Part shown: positions 19,509 through 27,976 of the stretch, piece after piece | Layout of the letters: each line of letters starts with the position of its first letter | How positions within the stretch are numbered: position 1 is the first letter of the stretch | Assembly: GCF_000213975.1 (NCBI RefSeq) | Contig: NZ_GL892076.1 | Span: forward strand, 2,677,595-2,741,594 | Source: Centipeda periodontii DSM 2778 | GTDB taxonomy: Bacteria; Bacillota; Negativicutes; Selenomonadales; Selenomonadaceae | Reading direction: 5' to 3' | Length of the DNA stretch: 64,000 nucleotides | Notes under the pieces: model-generated | Databases searched by the model: none | Told to the model about the DNA's origin: nothing | What the model saw: only the letters and a program-made list of their open reading frames with translations | Translations under genes and position numbers: made by a program

Positions 19509-20130
19509 GGCGCTGGGCGAGACGATCTATATGGTCGTCATCAGCATGGCGATCTCGACCGCGATCGGCGTTCCGCTCGGCGTGCTCCTGCATGTCACGA
19601 GCAAAGGCGAGATCCTCGACGCACCGATGCTCAACCGCACGGTGGGTGCGGTGGTCAACGCCGTGCGGTCCATTCCGTTCATTATCCTGATGGTTGCAAT
19701 CATTCCGCTGACGCGTCTCATCGTCGGCTCCGCGATCGGCACGACAGCGGCAATGGTGCCGCTTGTCATTGCCTCCGTCCCCTTCATCGGGCGGCAGGTG
19801 GAGACCTCACTGCGCGAGGTGCCGCACGGACTGATCGAGGCAGCGCTCTCGATGGGAGCAACGCCCATGCAGATCATCTCACGCGTTCTGCTCCCTGAGT
19901 CCATGCCAAGCATCGTCAGCCAGCTCACGACCGTCATCATCGCCCTCGTCGGTGAGTCCGCGATGGCGGGTGCGATCGGCGGCGGCGGCCTCGGCGATCT
20001 CGCGATCCGCTACGGATATCAGCGGTTCCGCCCCGACATCATGATCGCGACCGTCGTCATCCTCATTGTTCTCGTCCAGCTTGTGCAGTTTGCGGGCAAC
20101 AGCCTCGCCGCACGGCTGAATAAGAGATAA
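19477..20130 (+). CDS. metI: Methionine ABC transporter permease MetI
   Basis: A 217-residue inner-membrane permease with about five transmembrane helices and the EAA-type coupling loop EAALSMGATPMQIISRVLLPES. GESAMAGAIGGGGLGDLAIRYGYQRF near the end is typical of MetI. ATG 19477 was chosen because GGAGG lies 9 bases upstream, inside metN; a TTG two codons earlier is possible. Confidence 0.95.
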   Translation: MSAEMMPLLTKALGETIYMVVISMAISTAIGVPLGVLLHVTSKGEILDAPMLNRTVGAVVNAVRSIPFIILMVAIIPLTRLIVGSAIGTTAAMVPLVIASVPFIGRQVETSLREVPHGLIEAALSMGATPMQIISRVLLPESMPSIVSQLTTVIIALVGESAMAGAIGGGGLGDLAIRYGYQRFRPDIMIATVVILIVLVQLVQFAGNSLAARLNKR

Positions 20131-20164
20131 TTTTTATATTGTTTATTTGCGACATGAGTTCAAA

Positions 20165-20215
20165 AGCAAACCCTAGTGGAGCACGCGATCACTTGCGTAA
20201 CGAGGTGTATGCGTT
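20165..20215 (+). repeat. Dispersed intergenic repeat family B, copy 2 (short)
   Basis: Contains AGCAAACCCTAGTGGAGCA followed directly by CGCGATCACTTGCGTAACGA, a compact version of the repeats near 3252 and 26832. It lies between metI and metQ. Confidence 0.55.
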
Positions 20216-20248
20216 GAACTTATAACGCAGAGCATGAAGGAGGTTCTT

Positions 20249-21061
20249 ATGAAGAAATTACTCACCATCGCCCTCGCCGTCACGGCGCTTGCCCTCGTCG
20301 GCTGCGGCGGCGGCGCGGACAACGCCGGCGCAAAGTCAGAGAAGGTCGTCAAGGTCGGCGCCTCCCCCGTCCCCCATGCCGAAATCCTCGAGGTCATCAA
20401 ACCTGAGCTCGCAAAGGAAGGCGTCAAGCTCGAGATCGTCGAGTTCAATGACTACGTGCAGCCGAACCTCGCGACGAACGACAAGGAAATCGACGCGAAC
20501 TTCTTCCAGCATGAGCCGTACCTCAAGAACTTCGTCACCGAGCATCCGGAGCTGAAGCTCGTAAACGTCCTCGGCGTCCACGTCGAGCCGATGGGCATCT
20601 ACTCGCACAAGATCAAGAACATCAACGAGCTGAAGGACGGCGCGCAGGTTTCCATCCCGAGCGATCCCACGAACGGCGGACGCGCCCTGCTCCTCCTCGA
20701 GCACGCAGGCCTGCTGAAGCTCAAGGACGGCGTCGGTGCAGCAGCGACCGTGCAGGATGTTGTCGACAATCCGAAGAAGCTGAACTTCAAGGAGATCGAG
20801 GCGCCGCAGCTGCCGCGCACACTCGACGACGTGGATATCTCCGTCATCAACACGAACTGGGCAATGCAGGCAGATCTCATCCCGACGCGTGACGCCCTCT
20901 TCATGGAGGACAAGACCTCCCCGTACGTCAACATCCTCGTCGTCCGTCAGGGCGATGAGAACCGCCCCGAGATTCAGGCGCTCATGAAGGCGCTCCACTC
21001 CGAGGCGGTCAAGAACTTCATCAACGAGAAATACAAGGGCGCAATCATCCCCGCATTCTGA
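20249..21061 (+). CDS. metQ: Methionine-binding lipoprotein MetQ
   Basis: A 270-residue NlpA-family substrate-binding lipoprotein. The signal sequence MKKLLTIALAVTALALVGC ends in a lipobox (LVGC) whose Cys becomes the lipidated N-terminus. The mature part has VKVGASPVPHAEIL, the FNDYVQPNLA and DANFFQHEPYL segments and VSIPSDPTNGGRALLLL, characteristic of MetQ. The start at 20249 follows AAGGAGG; the in-frame ATG 15 bases earlier precedes that site. It supplies methionine to MetNI. Confidence 0.95.
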   Translation: MKKLLTIALAVTALALVGCGGGADNAGAKSEKVVKVGASPVPHAEILEVIKPELAKEGVKLEIVEFNDYVQPNLATNDKEIDANFFQHEPYLKNFVTEHPELKLVNVLGVHVEPMGIYSHKIKNINELKDGAQVSIPSDPTNGGRALLLLEHAGLLKLKDGVGAAATVQDVVDNPKKLNFKEIEAPQLPRTLDDVDISVINTNWAMQADLIPTRDALFMEDKTSPYVNILVVRQGDENRPEIQALMKALHSEAVKNFINEKYKGAIIPAF

Positions 21062-21077
21062 GGATGGATTGCATGTT

Positions 21078-21108
21078 GCACAGGAGAGCCATACGGCTCT
21101 CCTGTTTT
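21078..21108 (+). terminator. Terminator of metNIQ
   Basis: CAGGAGAGCC, loop ATAC, GGCTCTCCTG, then TTTTTG, starting shortly after the metQ stop. Confidence 0.88.
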
Positions 21109-21165
21109 TGTTTCCATCCCTCCTCTATATATGATAAAATATAGATATTAGGAGGGGATATTGCC

Positions 21166-21453
21166 ATGCTATCAATCGCAGCCATCAAGGAACGCATTGT
21201 TCCTGTATGCAAAAAGTACCCCATACGAAAAGCCTATCTTTTTGGATCGTATGCACGCGGCAATGCAACCGAAGCAAGCGATGTCGACTTACGTATCGAA
21301 GGAGATATTAAGAGTTTTTTCATGCTGGGAGGCATCTATTCCGATCTTTCGGATGCACTCGGTACAGAACTCGATCTGTTAAGCAAGCTCCCTGATTCCG
21401 AAACATTTCAGGCGAATCTGAGAAAAGACGAGGTGCTGCTCTATGAACGATAG
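21166..21453 (+). CDS. mntA: MntA-type nucleotidyltransferase antitoxin
   Basis: A 95-residue minimal nucleotidyltransferase. The GS-x10-DxD active-site motif is intact: G27-S28 and D39-x-D41 in LFGSYARGNATEASDVDL. In characterised HepT/MntA pairs this enzyme AMPylates the HEPN toxin on a tyrosine and neutralises it. The reading frame overlaps the HEPN gene by 11 bases. It is more A+T-rich than neighbouring genes, which suggests acquisition. AGGAGGGG precedes the ATG. Confidence 0.88.
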   Translation: MLSIAAIKERIVPVCKKYPIRKAYLFGSYARGNATEASDVDLRIEGDIKSFFMLGGIYSDLSDALGTELDLLSKLPDSETFQANLRKDEVLLYER

Positions 21454-21784
21454 AGACAGACAGATTGCAAAACACATCCTGCGACATTGTGCTGAGCTAA
21501 TGAACACCGTAGAGAGGTTCCGCACTTCAAAAGAAATTTTCAAGCACGATCATGTCTTTTACAATGCGTGCTGCATGTCGCTCTTTCAGATTGGTGAACT
21601 TTCCAAACGCATATCGGAGGAGTTCAAAAGCATTCACGCAGATCTGCCGTGGTCTGAAATGCGCGGCATGCGAAATCTCTTTGCACATGAATACGAATCC
21701 GTAGACAAGGAACTGCTGTGGGAGACGATCATCAGTGATATTCCTGCACTATATCGACAACTGCATAAAATTTATTCTTTATGA
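21443..21784 (+). CDS. hepT: HepT-type HEPN toxin (DUF86)
   Basis: A 113-residue all-helical HEPN protein. The hallmark RX4HXY motif is present as R77-NLFA-H82-E-Y84, the ribonuclease site; Y84 is the residue AMPylated by MntA in studied systems. It overlaps the antitoxin gene upstream and the MATE gene downstream (ATGA, 21781-21784), so all three are likely translated from one mRNA. Confidence 0.88.
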   Translation: MNDRDRQIAKHILRHCAELMNTVERFRTSKEIFKHDHVFYNACCMSLFQIGELSKRISEEFKSIHADLPWSEMRGMRNLFAHEYESVDKELLWETIISDIPALYRQLHKIYSL

Positions 21785-23256
21785 ACAAAATCCTCAACAA
21801 ACTCCACGCACTCAAACGCCGCGAGCGGATCTACGGCATACGCAACCCGCTCACCTATGATTTCCTCCATCACAATCTGCACCACCTGCACGTCCTGCTG
21901 TTCCACAGCGCCGATCAGCAGGACTTTACGCGCGGCGCGATCGTGCGGCAGCTGCTCATCTTCATGCTGCCCATCCTGCTCTCACAACTGCTCCAACAGT
22001 TCTACACCATCGCAGACACCGCACTCATCGGGCAGGTGCTCGGCGCAGAGGCACTCGCGGCGGTCGGCACGGCAGGGCTCATTCTCTCCGTCATTGTCAA
22101 CTTCTTCATCGGCTTTTCGGCGGGACTCAGCGTCCTCATCTCCCATCTCTATGGGGAAAAGGAATATGTGCGTCTGAGTGGGCTTGTGCAGAGTATCTTC
22201 GTCACCGTATTCGTCTTTGCCGTTCTCTTCACGGCGGCGGGCATCGTACTGACGCCCGTCCTCCTCACCGCGCTCTCCACCCCCGATGAACTTATCCCGA
22301 TGGCGAGTCTCTATCTGCGCGTCGCCCTTCTCGGTATGCTCGCGCAGCTCCTCTATAACACAGCAGCCGCCATCCTGCGCGCACTCGGCAACACAACGAG
22401 TGTGCTGCACTACCTCGCCGTTGCCGTCGTCCTTAACATCGCACTCGATGTCCTGCTCCTGATCGTCATTCCGTGCGGCATCGCAGGTGCGGCAGCCGCC
22501 ACCGTGATCGCCCAGTATGCGGCGGCACTGCTCGCCCTGCGCAAATTCCTCCATCTCCACGGTGCATGGCAGCCACGCCTCACGCACCCCTTCTTCCAGC
22601 CCGCGCACCTCCTACCCATCCTCGGCACGAGCATCCCCGCAGGGCTGCAGGCGGTCTTTATGAGCATCTCCTCGCTCGTCATTCAGTTCTATATCAACTC
22701 CTTCGGCTACGCGGCGATGGCGGGCATGACCGTCTATGCGCGCATCGAGGGCTTTCTCTACTATCCGCTCTTCGCATTCGGCATTGCACTCACGAGCTTC
22801 ATCGGACAGAACATCGGCGCACATGACCTCATGCGCGTACGGGAGGGTCTGCATGTGAGTCTGAAACTTGCGGGATTCGGCACAATGGGAATGGCACTCG
22901 TCACAGGACTCGCCGCTCCCACGCTTGTTTCCCTGTTTACGAGCGATCCTGCCGTCACAGAGAACGCGCTTGACGCCGTCTACTGTACCTTCCCATTTTA
23001 CTTTCTCTATGGCATCAATCAGATCTACATCGGAGCGATCCGAGGGCTCGGCGATACGCTCTATCCGATGCTGACCGCACTCGCCGCCTACTGCGTATTC
23101 CGCGTTGCATGGTGCTATGGATGGGACCTCGTCGGCATCCACTCCATGCACATCGTCTACAATGCATATAATGTCAGCTTCCTCGTTATGGGAGTGCTCC
23201 TCTGGATGGGCTGCCGGAGAGCACTGCACCGGATGCCGCAGAACAACGACGCATAG
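21781..23256 (+). CDS. MATE family multidrug/Na+ antiporter
   Basis: A 491-residue membrane protein with about twelve hydrophobic helices in two related halves: QLLIFMLPILLSQLLQQFYTIADTALIGQVLG in the first and TSIPAGLQAVFMSISSLVIQFYINSFG opening the second. MATE proteins export drugs or metabolites using Na+ or H+ gradients. It has an unusual ~55-residue hydrophilic N-terminal extension rich in His, Leu and Arg. The start overlaps the hepT stop, so translation is probably coupled. The stop TAG forms part of the target duplication of a MITE. Confidence 0.9.
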   Translation: MNKILNKLHALKRRERIYGIRNPLTYDFLHHNLHHLHVLLFHSADQQDFTRGAIVRQLLIFMLPILLSQLLQQFYTIADTALIGQVLGAEALAAVGTAGLILSVIVNFFIGFSAGLSVLISHLYGEKEYVRLSGLVQSIFVTVFVFAVLFTAAGIVLTPVLLTALSTPDELIPMASLYLRVALLGMLAQLLYNTAAAILRALGNTTSVLHYLAVAVVLNIALDVLLLIVIPCGIAGAAAATVIAQYAAALLALRKFLHLHGAWQPRLTHPFFQPAHLLPILGTSIPAGLQAVFMSISSLVIQFYINSFGYAAMAGMTVYARIEGFLYYPLFAFGIALTSFIGQNIGAHDLMRVREGLHVSLKLAGFGTMGMALVTGLAAPTLVSLFTSDPAVTENALDAVYCTFPFYFLYGINQIYIGAIRGLGDTLYPMLTALAAYCVFRVAWCYGWDLVGIHSMHIVYNAYNVSFLVMGVLLWMGCRRALHRMPQNNDA

Positions 23257-23418
23257 GGAAGCACTGATAAATTCAGCCGCGCCATCTTAGCGCATCTTTT
23301 TCGCCCGCTTTTCGTTAGCAAATCCTCCACATAGCTTTGGCTATGCGTCCGGTTTGCTGCCTCAATCGGACGAAAAAATCTGCGCCAATCTGACGGACTT
23401 CATTTTATCAGTGATTCC
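23257..23418 (-). mobile_element. MITE-like palindromic element (family A), copy 3, inverted
   Basis: 162 bp with ends GGAAGCACTGATAAAT and ATTTTATCAGTGATTCC, flanked by the perfect 4-bp repeat ATAG (23253-23256 and 23419-23422). The left copy of the duplication contains the stop codon of the MATE gene. Confidence 0.9.
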
Positions 23419-23422
23419 ATAG

Positions 23423-23470
23423 AAAACGGTCTTATCACACGCACACGCGCGTATGGTAAGACCGTTTTTC
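23423..23470. terminator. Bidirectional terminator
   Basis: AAAACGGTCTTA and TAAGACCGTTTTT form a stem with a 22-base loop containing a GCGCGC palindrome, between convergent genes. Confidence 0.75.
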
Positions 23471-23481
23471 GTATACACCTG

Positions 23482-24582
23482 TCACGGCGTCGCAGGCGTC
23501 TCCGCATTCACGGCACTGCGTCGGATCATGTCGCCGACGCGCAGGTCATAGGTGAGTGCCTGCTTGTGCAGTGTCTCGGCGCGTGCAAAGTCCTCGGGCA
23601 GCCCCGAATCAAGCCCCTCTATGAAGCTCTCATACGAGGCGATGGATGCCTCCGTCGCTGCCTTGCGCTGCGCGGCGAGGTACGCTGCGCCGCGCGGAAT
23701 CTCGACAGCATCCAACTCATGCTGATATTTTTTCAGCGCGGGGATCATATCTTCCTGCAGAAGACGGATGAGTGCCTTGCGGTGATCGATCGTATAGGTG
23801 CTGCGCTCCGTCTCCGTCAGGTAGCGGAACTCGTTCTGCGACGAGCGGAACACACCGTTGTAGCGGTCGACGATCGGGCGCGTTGCCTCGATGTAGTGCG
23901 TGAGATCCTTCCCTGACGCCCTCTGAACCGCCTCAAGATAGGCACGGTAGTTCGCCACGCGCACGATCTGCCACCCCATCTCAGACTTCTCCATGCGCAG
24001 TTCCATAGGAAACTCCAGCCCCGTCCCGCCGTCGCGCACGGTGATGTGCGCCACGGCACCGCCGCCGTCACGTTCAACTGCGCCGATGGCGACCAGCTCC
24101 GTGTCGCGCAGATGACTGCACTCCATCAGATACTCGTAATCGATGCCGAGCTGCCGTCCCTTGAGTTCATCAACGCCCTCGGGCTCCGCCCACACAGAGT
24201 TTTGAACGGCGTTTTCAATCGTGCGCACGAGCCCCCCTGCAACACTCCCCTTGATGTTCTGATAGAACTTGCCGGAGGCAGTGCGTTCGGACTCCCCCAG
24301 ACTCGTATCACGCGCAAAGAGGACATAGGTGAGATCATCATAGCCCGCATCGGCAACCGCCGCAACATTGACACGCCGCTGAAATCCCTCCAAATCATGC
24401 GCCTCGATTGCAGCAGCTGCGCGCGCGAGCGCATATTCCGGACGCTGGATGTAGTAGGCAAGGTACCACGCGATCGCCAAAATCGTGACGACGATCAGGC
24501 TCGCCGCAAGCACAAACCTCCGCTTGTGCGCCTTGCGACGGCGTGCCAATCGCACCCGCCACGCAAACTGGTCCACCGACAC
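23482..24582 (-). CDS. Hypothetical membrane-anchored protein (DUF2939-like N-terminus)
   Basis: A 366-residue protein starting at GTG 24582 (GGGAGG 7 bases upstream; the longer frame lacks an RBS). A basic N-terminus (RRRKAHKRR) is followed by one transmembrane helix (about 25-47), then an extracytoplasmic domain. RPEYALARAAAAIEAHDLEGFQRRVN after the helix resembles DUF2939-type proteins, but the match is from memory and weak. The C-terminal third is helical. The role is unknown. It is a single gene downstream of the bio operon terminator. Confidence 0.7.
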   Translation of the reverse strand: MSVDQFAWRVRLARRRKAHKRRFVLAASLIVVTILAIAWYLAYYIQRPEYALARAAAAIEAHDLEGFQRRVNVAAVADAGYDDLTYVLFARDTSLGESERTASGKFYQNIKGSVAGGLVRTIENAVQNSVWAEPEGVDELKGRQLGIDYEYLMECSHLRDTELVAIGAVERDGGGAVAHITVRDGGTGLEFPMELRMEKSEMGWQIVRVANYRAYLEAVQRASGKDLTHYIEATRPIVDRYNGVFRSSQNEFRYLTETERSTYTIDHRKALIRLLQEDMIPALKKYQHELDAVEIPRGAAYLAAQRKAATEASIASYESFIEGLDSGLPEDFARAETLHKQALTYDLRVGDMIRRSAVNAETPATP

Positions 24583-24685
24583 TGCCGCACCTCCCTTCGC
24601 ACAAATGTAAACGATGATATTATAGCATTGAACGGCATTTCGTTCAATCATCTGCCATGCGTCTTTCCAAGAATAGGACAAATAC

Positions 24686-24709
24686 CAAAAAGACGCCCAT
24701 CGGACGTCT
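24686..24709 (-). terminator. Terminator of the biotin operon
   Basis: On the minus strand AGACGTCC, GAT, GGGCGTCT form a stem with one G-T mismatch, followed by TTTTTGG, 15 bases after the bioA stop. Confidence 0.7.
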
Positions 24710-24724
24710 CTTTTCATGCGATAT

Positions 24725-26071
24725 TTATGCCCCGAGCACTTCGTCCATCGAGAGCTTCATACGCTCAATGGCGATTTCGAGCTCGGGCTTTCCAATATTC
24801 AGCGGCGGATTGAAGTAGAGGACATCGCCGAGCGGGCGCAAGAGCAGCCCGTGTTTCAGCGCGCGGCGGTAGATCGCGTAGCCGAGCCGGCGCTTGCCGT
24901 CAAAGGGGCGCTTCTCTCCCCTGTCCTCAACCAGTTCCACGGCGTGAATCAGCCCGATGTGGCGGATCTCGCCGACATTCGGATGTGTGCCGAACACCTC
25001 CGTCAATCGTTCCGTCAGCCATCGCGCGGTCTCTGCGGCACGCTCCAATATATTCTCCTCATCAAGAATGTCGAGCACGGCGAGCGCAGCCGCGCAGCCG
25101 AGCGGGTTGCCCGCGTAGGTGTGCGAGTGCATAAACGCCTTGCCCTCGCTCCAGTCGGCGTAGAATGCCTCGTAAATTTTTTCTTTCACAATGGTGATCG
25201 ACATCGGCATATAGCCGCCCGTCAGCCCCTTCGACAGACACATGATGTCGGGCGTGATCCCAGCGCGCTCGCACGCAAAGAGTCGCCCCGTGCGCCCGAA
25301 GCCCGTCGCAATCTCGTCCGCGATGAGGAGCACGTCATGCGCATCGCAGAGAGCGCACAATTTTCGCAGGTATTCCTCGGGATAGATGCGCATGCCCGCG
25401 CTCCCCTGCAGGAGCGGCTCGACGATCATCGCCACCGTTTCGTGCCCGTGTTCTGCAAACGCACGCTCCGCATGGACAAAGCATTCGCATGCACAGTCCT
25501 CACGCGTTGCTCCAAACGGACAGCGATAGCAGTCGGGCGCCTCGACGTGAATGTTGTCCATCATCATGGGCTGATACATCTCGGCGAAGAGATCCATGCT
25601 CCCAACCGAGAGCGCGCCGATGGTCTCGCCGTGGTAGCCCTCCGTGAGGCACATAAAGCGCGTTTTCTCCGTGCGCCCCGTCTGCTGGCAGTATTGGAAC
25701 GCCATCTTAAGCGCCGCCTCAACCGCTGAGGAGCCATTGTCGTTGAAGTGAAACTTCGTCAGTCCCTCGGGCACGAGCGACGCCAGTCGCTCGGCAAGCT
25801 CGATCGCGGGACGATGGGAGAAGTTTGCAAAGATGACGTGCTCGAGGCGTTCAAGCTGCTCCTTGAGCGCCGCATTGATCTTTTCGTTCGCGTGCCCAAG
25901 TAGGTTTGCCCACCACGAGCTTACGATATCGAGATAGGCATGTCCGTGTACGTCGTAGAGCCACACTCCCTTTGCGTGGTCGATCACCATCGGCGGCAGC
26001 TGCTCGTAGTCCTTCATCTGCGCGCACGGGTGCCAAATGTGGCGAAGGTCGCGCTCCTCAATCGTCGGCAT
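24725..26071 (-). CDS. bioA: Adenosylmethionine-8-amino-7-oxononanoate aminotransferase
   Basis: A 448-residue class III PLP aminotransferase that makes 7,8-diaminopelargonate in biotin synthesis. Diagnostic parts are the start IWHPCAQMKDYEQLPP, DGHAYLDIVSSWWANLLGH-like segment (read GHAYLDIVSSWW), NGSSAVEAALKMAFQY, the substrate-binding region of LTEGYHGETIGALS, IADEIATGFGRTG and the PLP lysine in LSKGLTGGYMPM. It has an additional Cys-rich insert near CPFGATREDCACEC. It follows bioD by 17 bases. Confidence 0.95.
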   Translation of the reverse strand: MPTIEERDLRHIWHPCAQMKDYEQLPPMVIDHAKGVWLYDVHGHAYLDIVSSWWANLLGHANEKINAALKEQLERLEHVIFANFSHRPAIELAERLASLVPEGLTKFHFNDNGSSAVEAALKMAFQYCQQTGRTEKTRFMCLTEGYHGETIGALSVGSMDLFAEMYQPMMMDNIHVEAPDCYRCPFGATREDCACECFVHAERAFAEHGHETVAMIVEPLLQGSAGMRIYPEEYLRKLCALCDAHDVLLIADEIATGFGRTGRLFACERAGITPDIMCLSKGLTGGYMPMSITIVKEKIYEAFYADWSEGKAFMHSHTYAGNPLGCAAALAVLDILDEENILERAAETARWLTERLTEVFGTHPNVGEIRHIGLIHAVELVEDRGEKRPFDGKRRLGYAIYRRALKHGLLLRPLGDVLYFNPPLNIGKPELEIAIERMKLSMDEVLGA

Positions 26072-26088
26072 AAAGCTCTCCCTCTCTC

Positions 26089-26769
26089 TTAGTCATACAG
26101 TGCGGCAAGCGCATCCACCGCCATCGGCAGCTCCACGGCACCGTGCTCCACACAGGCGAGCACGCGCACTCCCGTCAGTGCCTCAACCATCTTCACATTG
26201 TCCTCCTGCATCGTGCCGCCCTGCCAGTTGTTGAAGATAAAACCCTTCAGCGGAATGCCGCGCATCCTCAGATGCTCTGCCGTCAGGACGGCGGCGTTGA
26301 TCGTGCCGAGTCCTGCATCCGCGACGACGAGCGCGGAGAGTCCGAGGCGCAGGACGAGATCGTCCAAGACAACATGCTCCACGTCATCCCAACGCAGGGG
26401 ACAGATAATGCCGCCGCTCCCCTCCACCGTCAGATAGTCTGTCCGCTCCTGTGCCTGTTTGAAGTCCTGCTCGACTTTGTCGAAATCCATGGGACGGTTT
26501 TCAATCTGCGCGGCAAGATGAGGAGATACGGCGTCACGATAGATGTAGGAGACGCTTGCATCCTCTGCCGCGAGTCCCGCAATCTGCGCCACATGGAGCG
26601 CATCGCCCGGCAGGAGCGTGCCGTCCGCGAGGGTCTCCGCCCCCGAGAGCGCCGCCTTGTAGTAGCCTGCACGCAGCCCCGCATCCACGAGTTTTTTCAC
26701 AATCAACCCCGTGACGTAGGTCTTGCCGATGTCCGTACCCGTCCCCGTGATAAATAATGCCTTGCCCAT
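26089..26769 (-). CDS. bioD: Dethiobiotin synthetase
   Basis: A 226-residue ATP-dependent carboxylase closing the ureido ring of dethiobiotin. The P-loop FITGTGTDIGKTYV (residues 5-18), the lysine in YYKAALSG, VEGSGGIICPL (nucleotide/metal site), VVADAGLGTINAAVLTAEHL and FNNWQGG are typical. It lies between bioA and bioY; an unusual 226-base gap with repeat family B separates it from bioY. Confidence 0.95.
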   Translation of the reverse strand: MGKALFITGTGTDIGKTYVTGLIVKKLVDAGLRAGYYKAALSGAETLADGTLLPGDALHVAQIAGLAAEDASVSYIYRDAVSPHLAAQIENRPMDFDKVEQDFKQAQERTDYLTVEGSGGIICPLRWDDVEHVVLDDLVLRLGLSALVVADAGLGTINAAVLTAEHLRMRGIPLKGFIFNNWQGGTMQEDNVKMVEALTGVRVLACVEHGAVELPMAVDALAALYD

Positions 26770-26831
26770 GCTGTCAATGAACTCCCTTCCTGCTGACCTA
26801 TGTATCTTGTGCGATATGCTGTCGTGCCACT

Positions 26832-26990
26832 GAGCGAACCCTAGTGAAGCAAGCGGAGAATAGCGTGCGACTCGCCCCCGGCGTACTTCTTTCGTTCAAG
26901 CGTAGCGCGTTTAAGAAGTGCGCCGGTATTTAGGCGAACGAGCACGCGACCGTTTGCGTAACGAGGCGTTCGCGAAGGGCACACAGCAGA
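26832..26990 (+). repeat. Dispersed intergenic repeat family B, copy 3 (long)
   Basis: Begins GCGAACCCTAGTGAAGCA and ends GTTTGCGTAACGAGGCGTTCGCG, with about 110 bases of internal sequence absent from the other two copies. It sits inside the bio operon between bioY and bioD. No ORF or terminator T-run is visible in it. Confidence 0.55.
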
Positions 26991-26995
26991 GACGT

Positions 26996-27532
26996 TTACA
27001 GCCAAAGTCCCGCCTTCTGTGTCCGCACGCCGATGTATGCCGCCGCCACGCAGAGCAGAAAATCCGGCACAACCTGTAGCACACCGCAGTACCAGATCGC
27101 GACCCAAAAGCCGATCGGCGCGTCGATGATATAGTTCGACGCGAAGTAAAAATACGAAATACCAAAGACATAGACGACCACCATGCCCAGAAGGCATGCG
27201 ATAAGTGCACGACGAAATGTCGGTGCCCCCATGCGGACGAACGCACCCGTCACCCAGCCCTGCACGATGAATCCCACAAGGTAGCCGAACGTCGGCTGAA
27301 GCACATAGCCCGGTCCCCCGCCCGAGGCAAAGACCGGAATCCCGACCAGTCCCATCAGCACATATGTCCCGATCGCAAGTGCTCCGAGCCGCGCTCCAAG
27401 CATCAGCCCCGCAAGCAGGGTAAAGAGGAACTGGAGCGTATACACATCCGTCCCGACCGGAATGCGGACGAATGCACCGACGGCAACGAGCGCAATGAAG
27501 AGTCCGCAGAGAATTATTTCTCGTAGCTTCAT
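26996..27532 (-). CDS. bioY: Biotin ECF transporter substrate-binding component BioY
   Basis: A 178-residue membrane protein with about six hydrophobic helices: REIILCGLFIALVAVGAFVRIPVG at the start, FTLLAGLMLGARLGALAIGTYVLMGLVGIPVFASGGGPGYVLQPTFGYLVGF in the middle (quoted in pieces: LLAGLMLGARLGA, GIPVFASGGGPGYVLQPTFG), the BioY biotin-binding signature. The start at 27532 uses GGAGG 12 bases upstream; the longer frame would run through the promoter and operator. It is the first gene of the bio operon. Confidence 0.93.
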   Translation of the reverse strand: MKLREIILCGLFIALVAVGAFVRIPVGTDVYTLQFLFTLLAGLMLGARLGALAIGTYVLMGLVGIPVFASGGGPGYVLQPTFGYLVGFIVQGWVTGAFVRMGAPTFRRALIACLLGMVVVYVFGISYFYFASNYIIDAPIGFWVAIWYCGVLQVVPDFLLCVAAAYIGVRTQKAGLWL

Positions 27533-27581
27533 AATGTTCAGATACCTCCAAGCATATTTATCAATGAAATAAATCTGTTTT

Positions 27582-27636
27582 ATCATACACTCTTCGTGTT
27601 TTACTGTCAACCAATTTATTTTATTCCAGTTTACAA
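27582..27636 (-). promoter_or_regulatory. bioY promoter with BirA operator
   Basis: On the minus strand TTGACA (27605-27610) and TATGAT (27582-27587) are 17 bases apart. The -35 box is inside a BirA-type operator: TTGTAAACT (27628-27636), 15 bases, GGTTGACAG (27604-27612), close to the Firmicute consensus TTGTTAACC-N15-GGTTAACAA. Biotin-bound BirA would therefore repress bioY-bioD-bioA. Confidence 0.8.
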
Positions 27637-27726
27637 ATATTTTCGCACAAAAAAAAGACAGCACGCAGACTGTCCGATGTGTGATACCGTTGTTGATGTT
27701 ATCTATTCGGTGGACGGTCAATCTAG

Positions 27727-27886
27727 GGAATCACTGATAAAATGAAGTCTGCCAGATTGGCGTAGATTTTTCGTCCGAACAAGGTGGAAAACCGGACGCA
27801 GAGTGATGCTCTGTGGAGGATTTTCCGCCGAAGTGCGGGCAAAAAAGATGCGTCAAGATGGTAGTGCTGAATTTATCAGTGACTCC
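27727..27886 (+). mobile_element. MITE-like palindromic element (family A), copy 4
   Basis: 160 bp with ends GGAATCACTGATAAAATG and AATTTATCAGTGACTCC. Flanking tetranucleotides are CTAG and CTGA, only partly matching, so the duplication has decayed or is absent. It separates the bio operator region from the 20-residue peptide gene and ends 28 bases before that start codon. Confidence 0.85.
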
Positions 27887-27913
27887 CTGAGCCCTAGAGG
27901 GTGGTGATTGACT

Positions 27914-27976
27914 ATGAACGAAACAAATATTGCGCTTTTGTTGCTTGTCGTTCTAGTATTACTGATAAAAAAGTAA
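27914..27976 (+). CDS. Small hydrophobic peptide, candidate type I toxin
   Basis: A 20-codon ORF: a polar MNETN start, a stretch of Ala, Leu, Val and Ile long enough to enter a membrane (residues 6-18), and a Lys-Lys end. GGGTGGTGATTGACT before the ATG resembles the leader of Firmicute holin-like toxins such as the TxpA/BsrG class. A terminator begins at its stop codon, and a good promoter on the opposite strand (28067-28095) would make an antisense RNA overlapping its 3' end. That layout is typical of type I toxin-antitoxin systems. No homology search was possible, so the assignment is inferred from architecture. Confidence 0.5.
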   Translation: MNETNIALLLLVVLVLLIKK

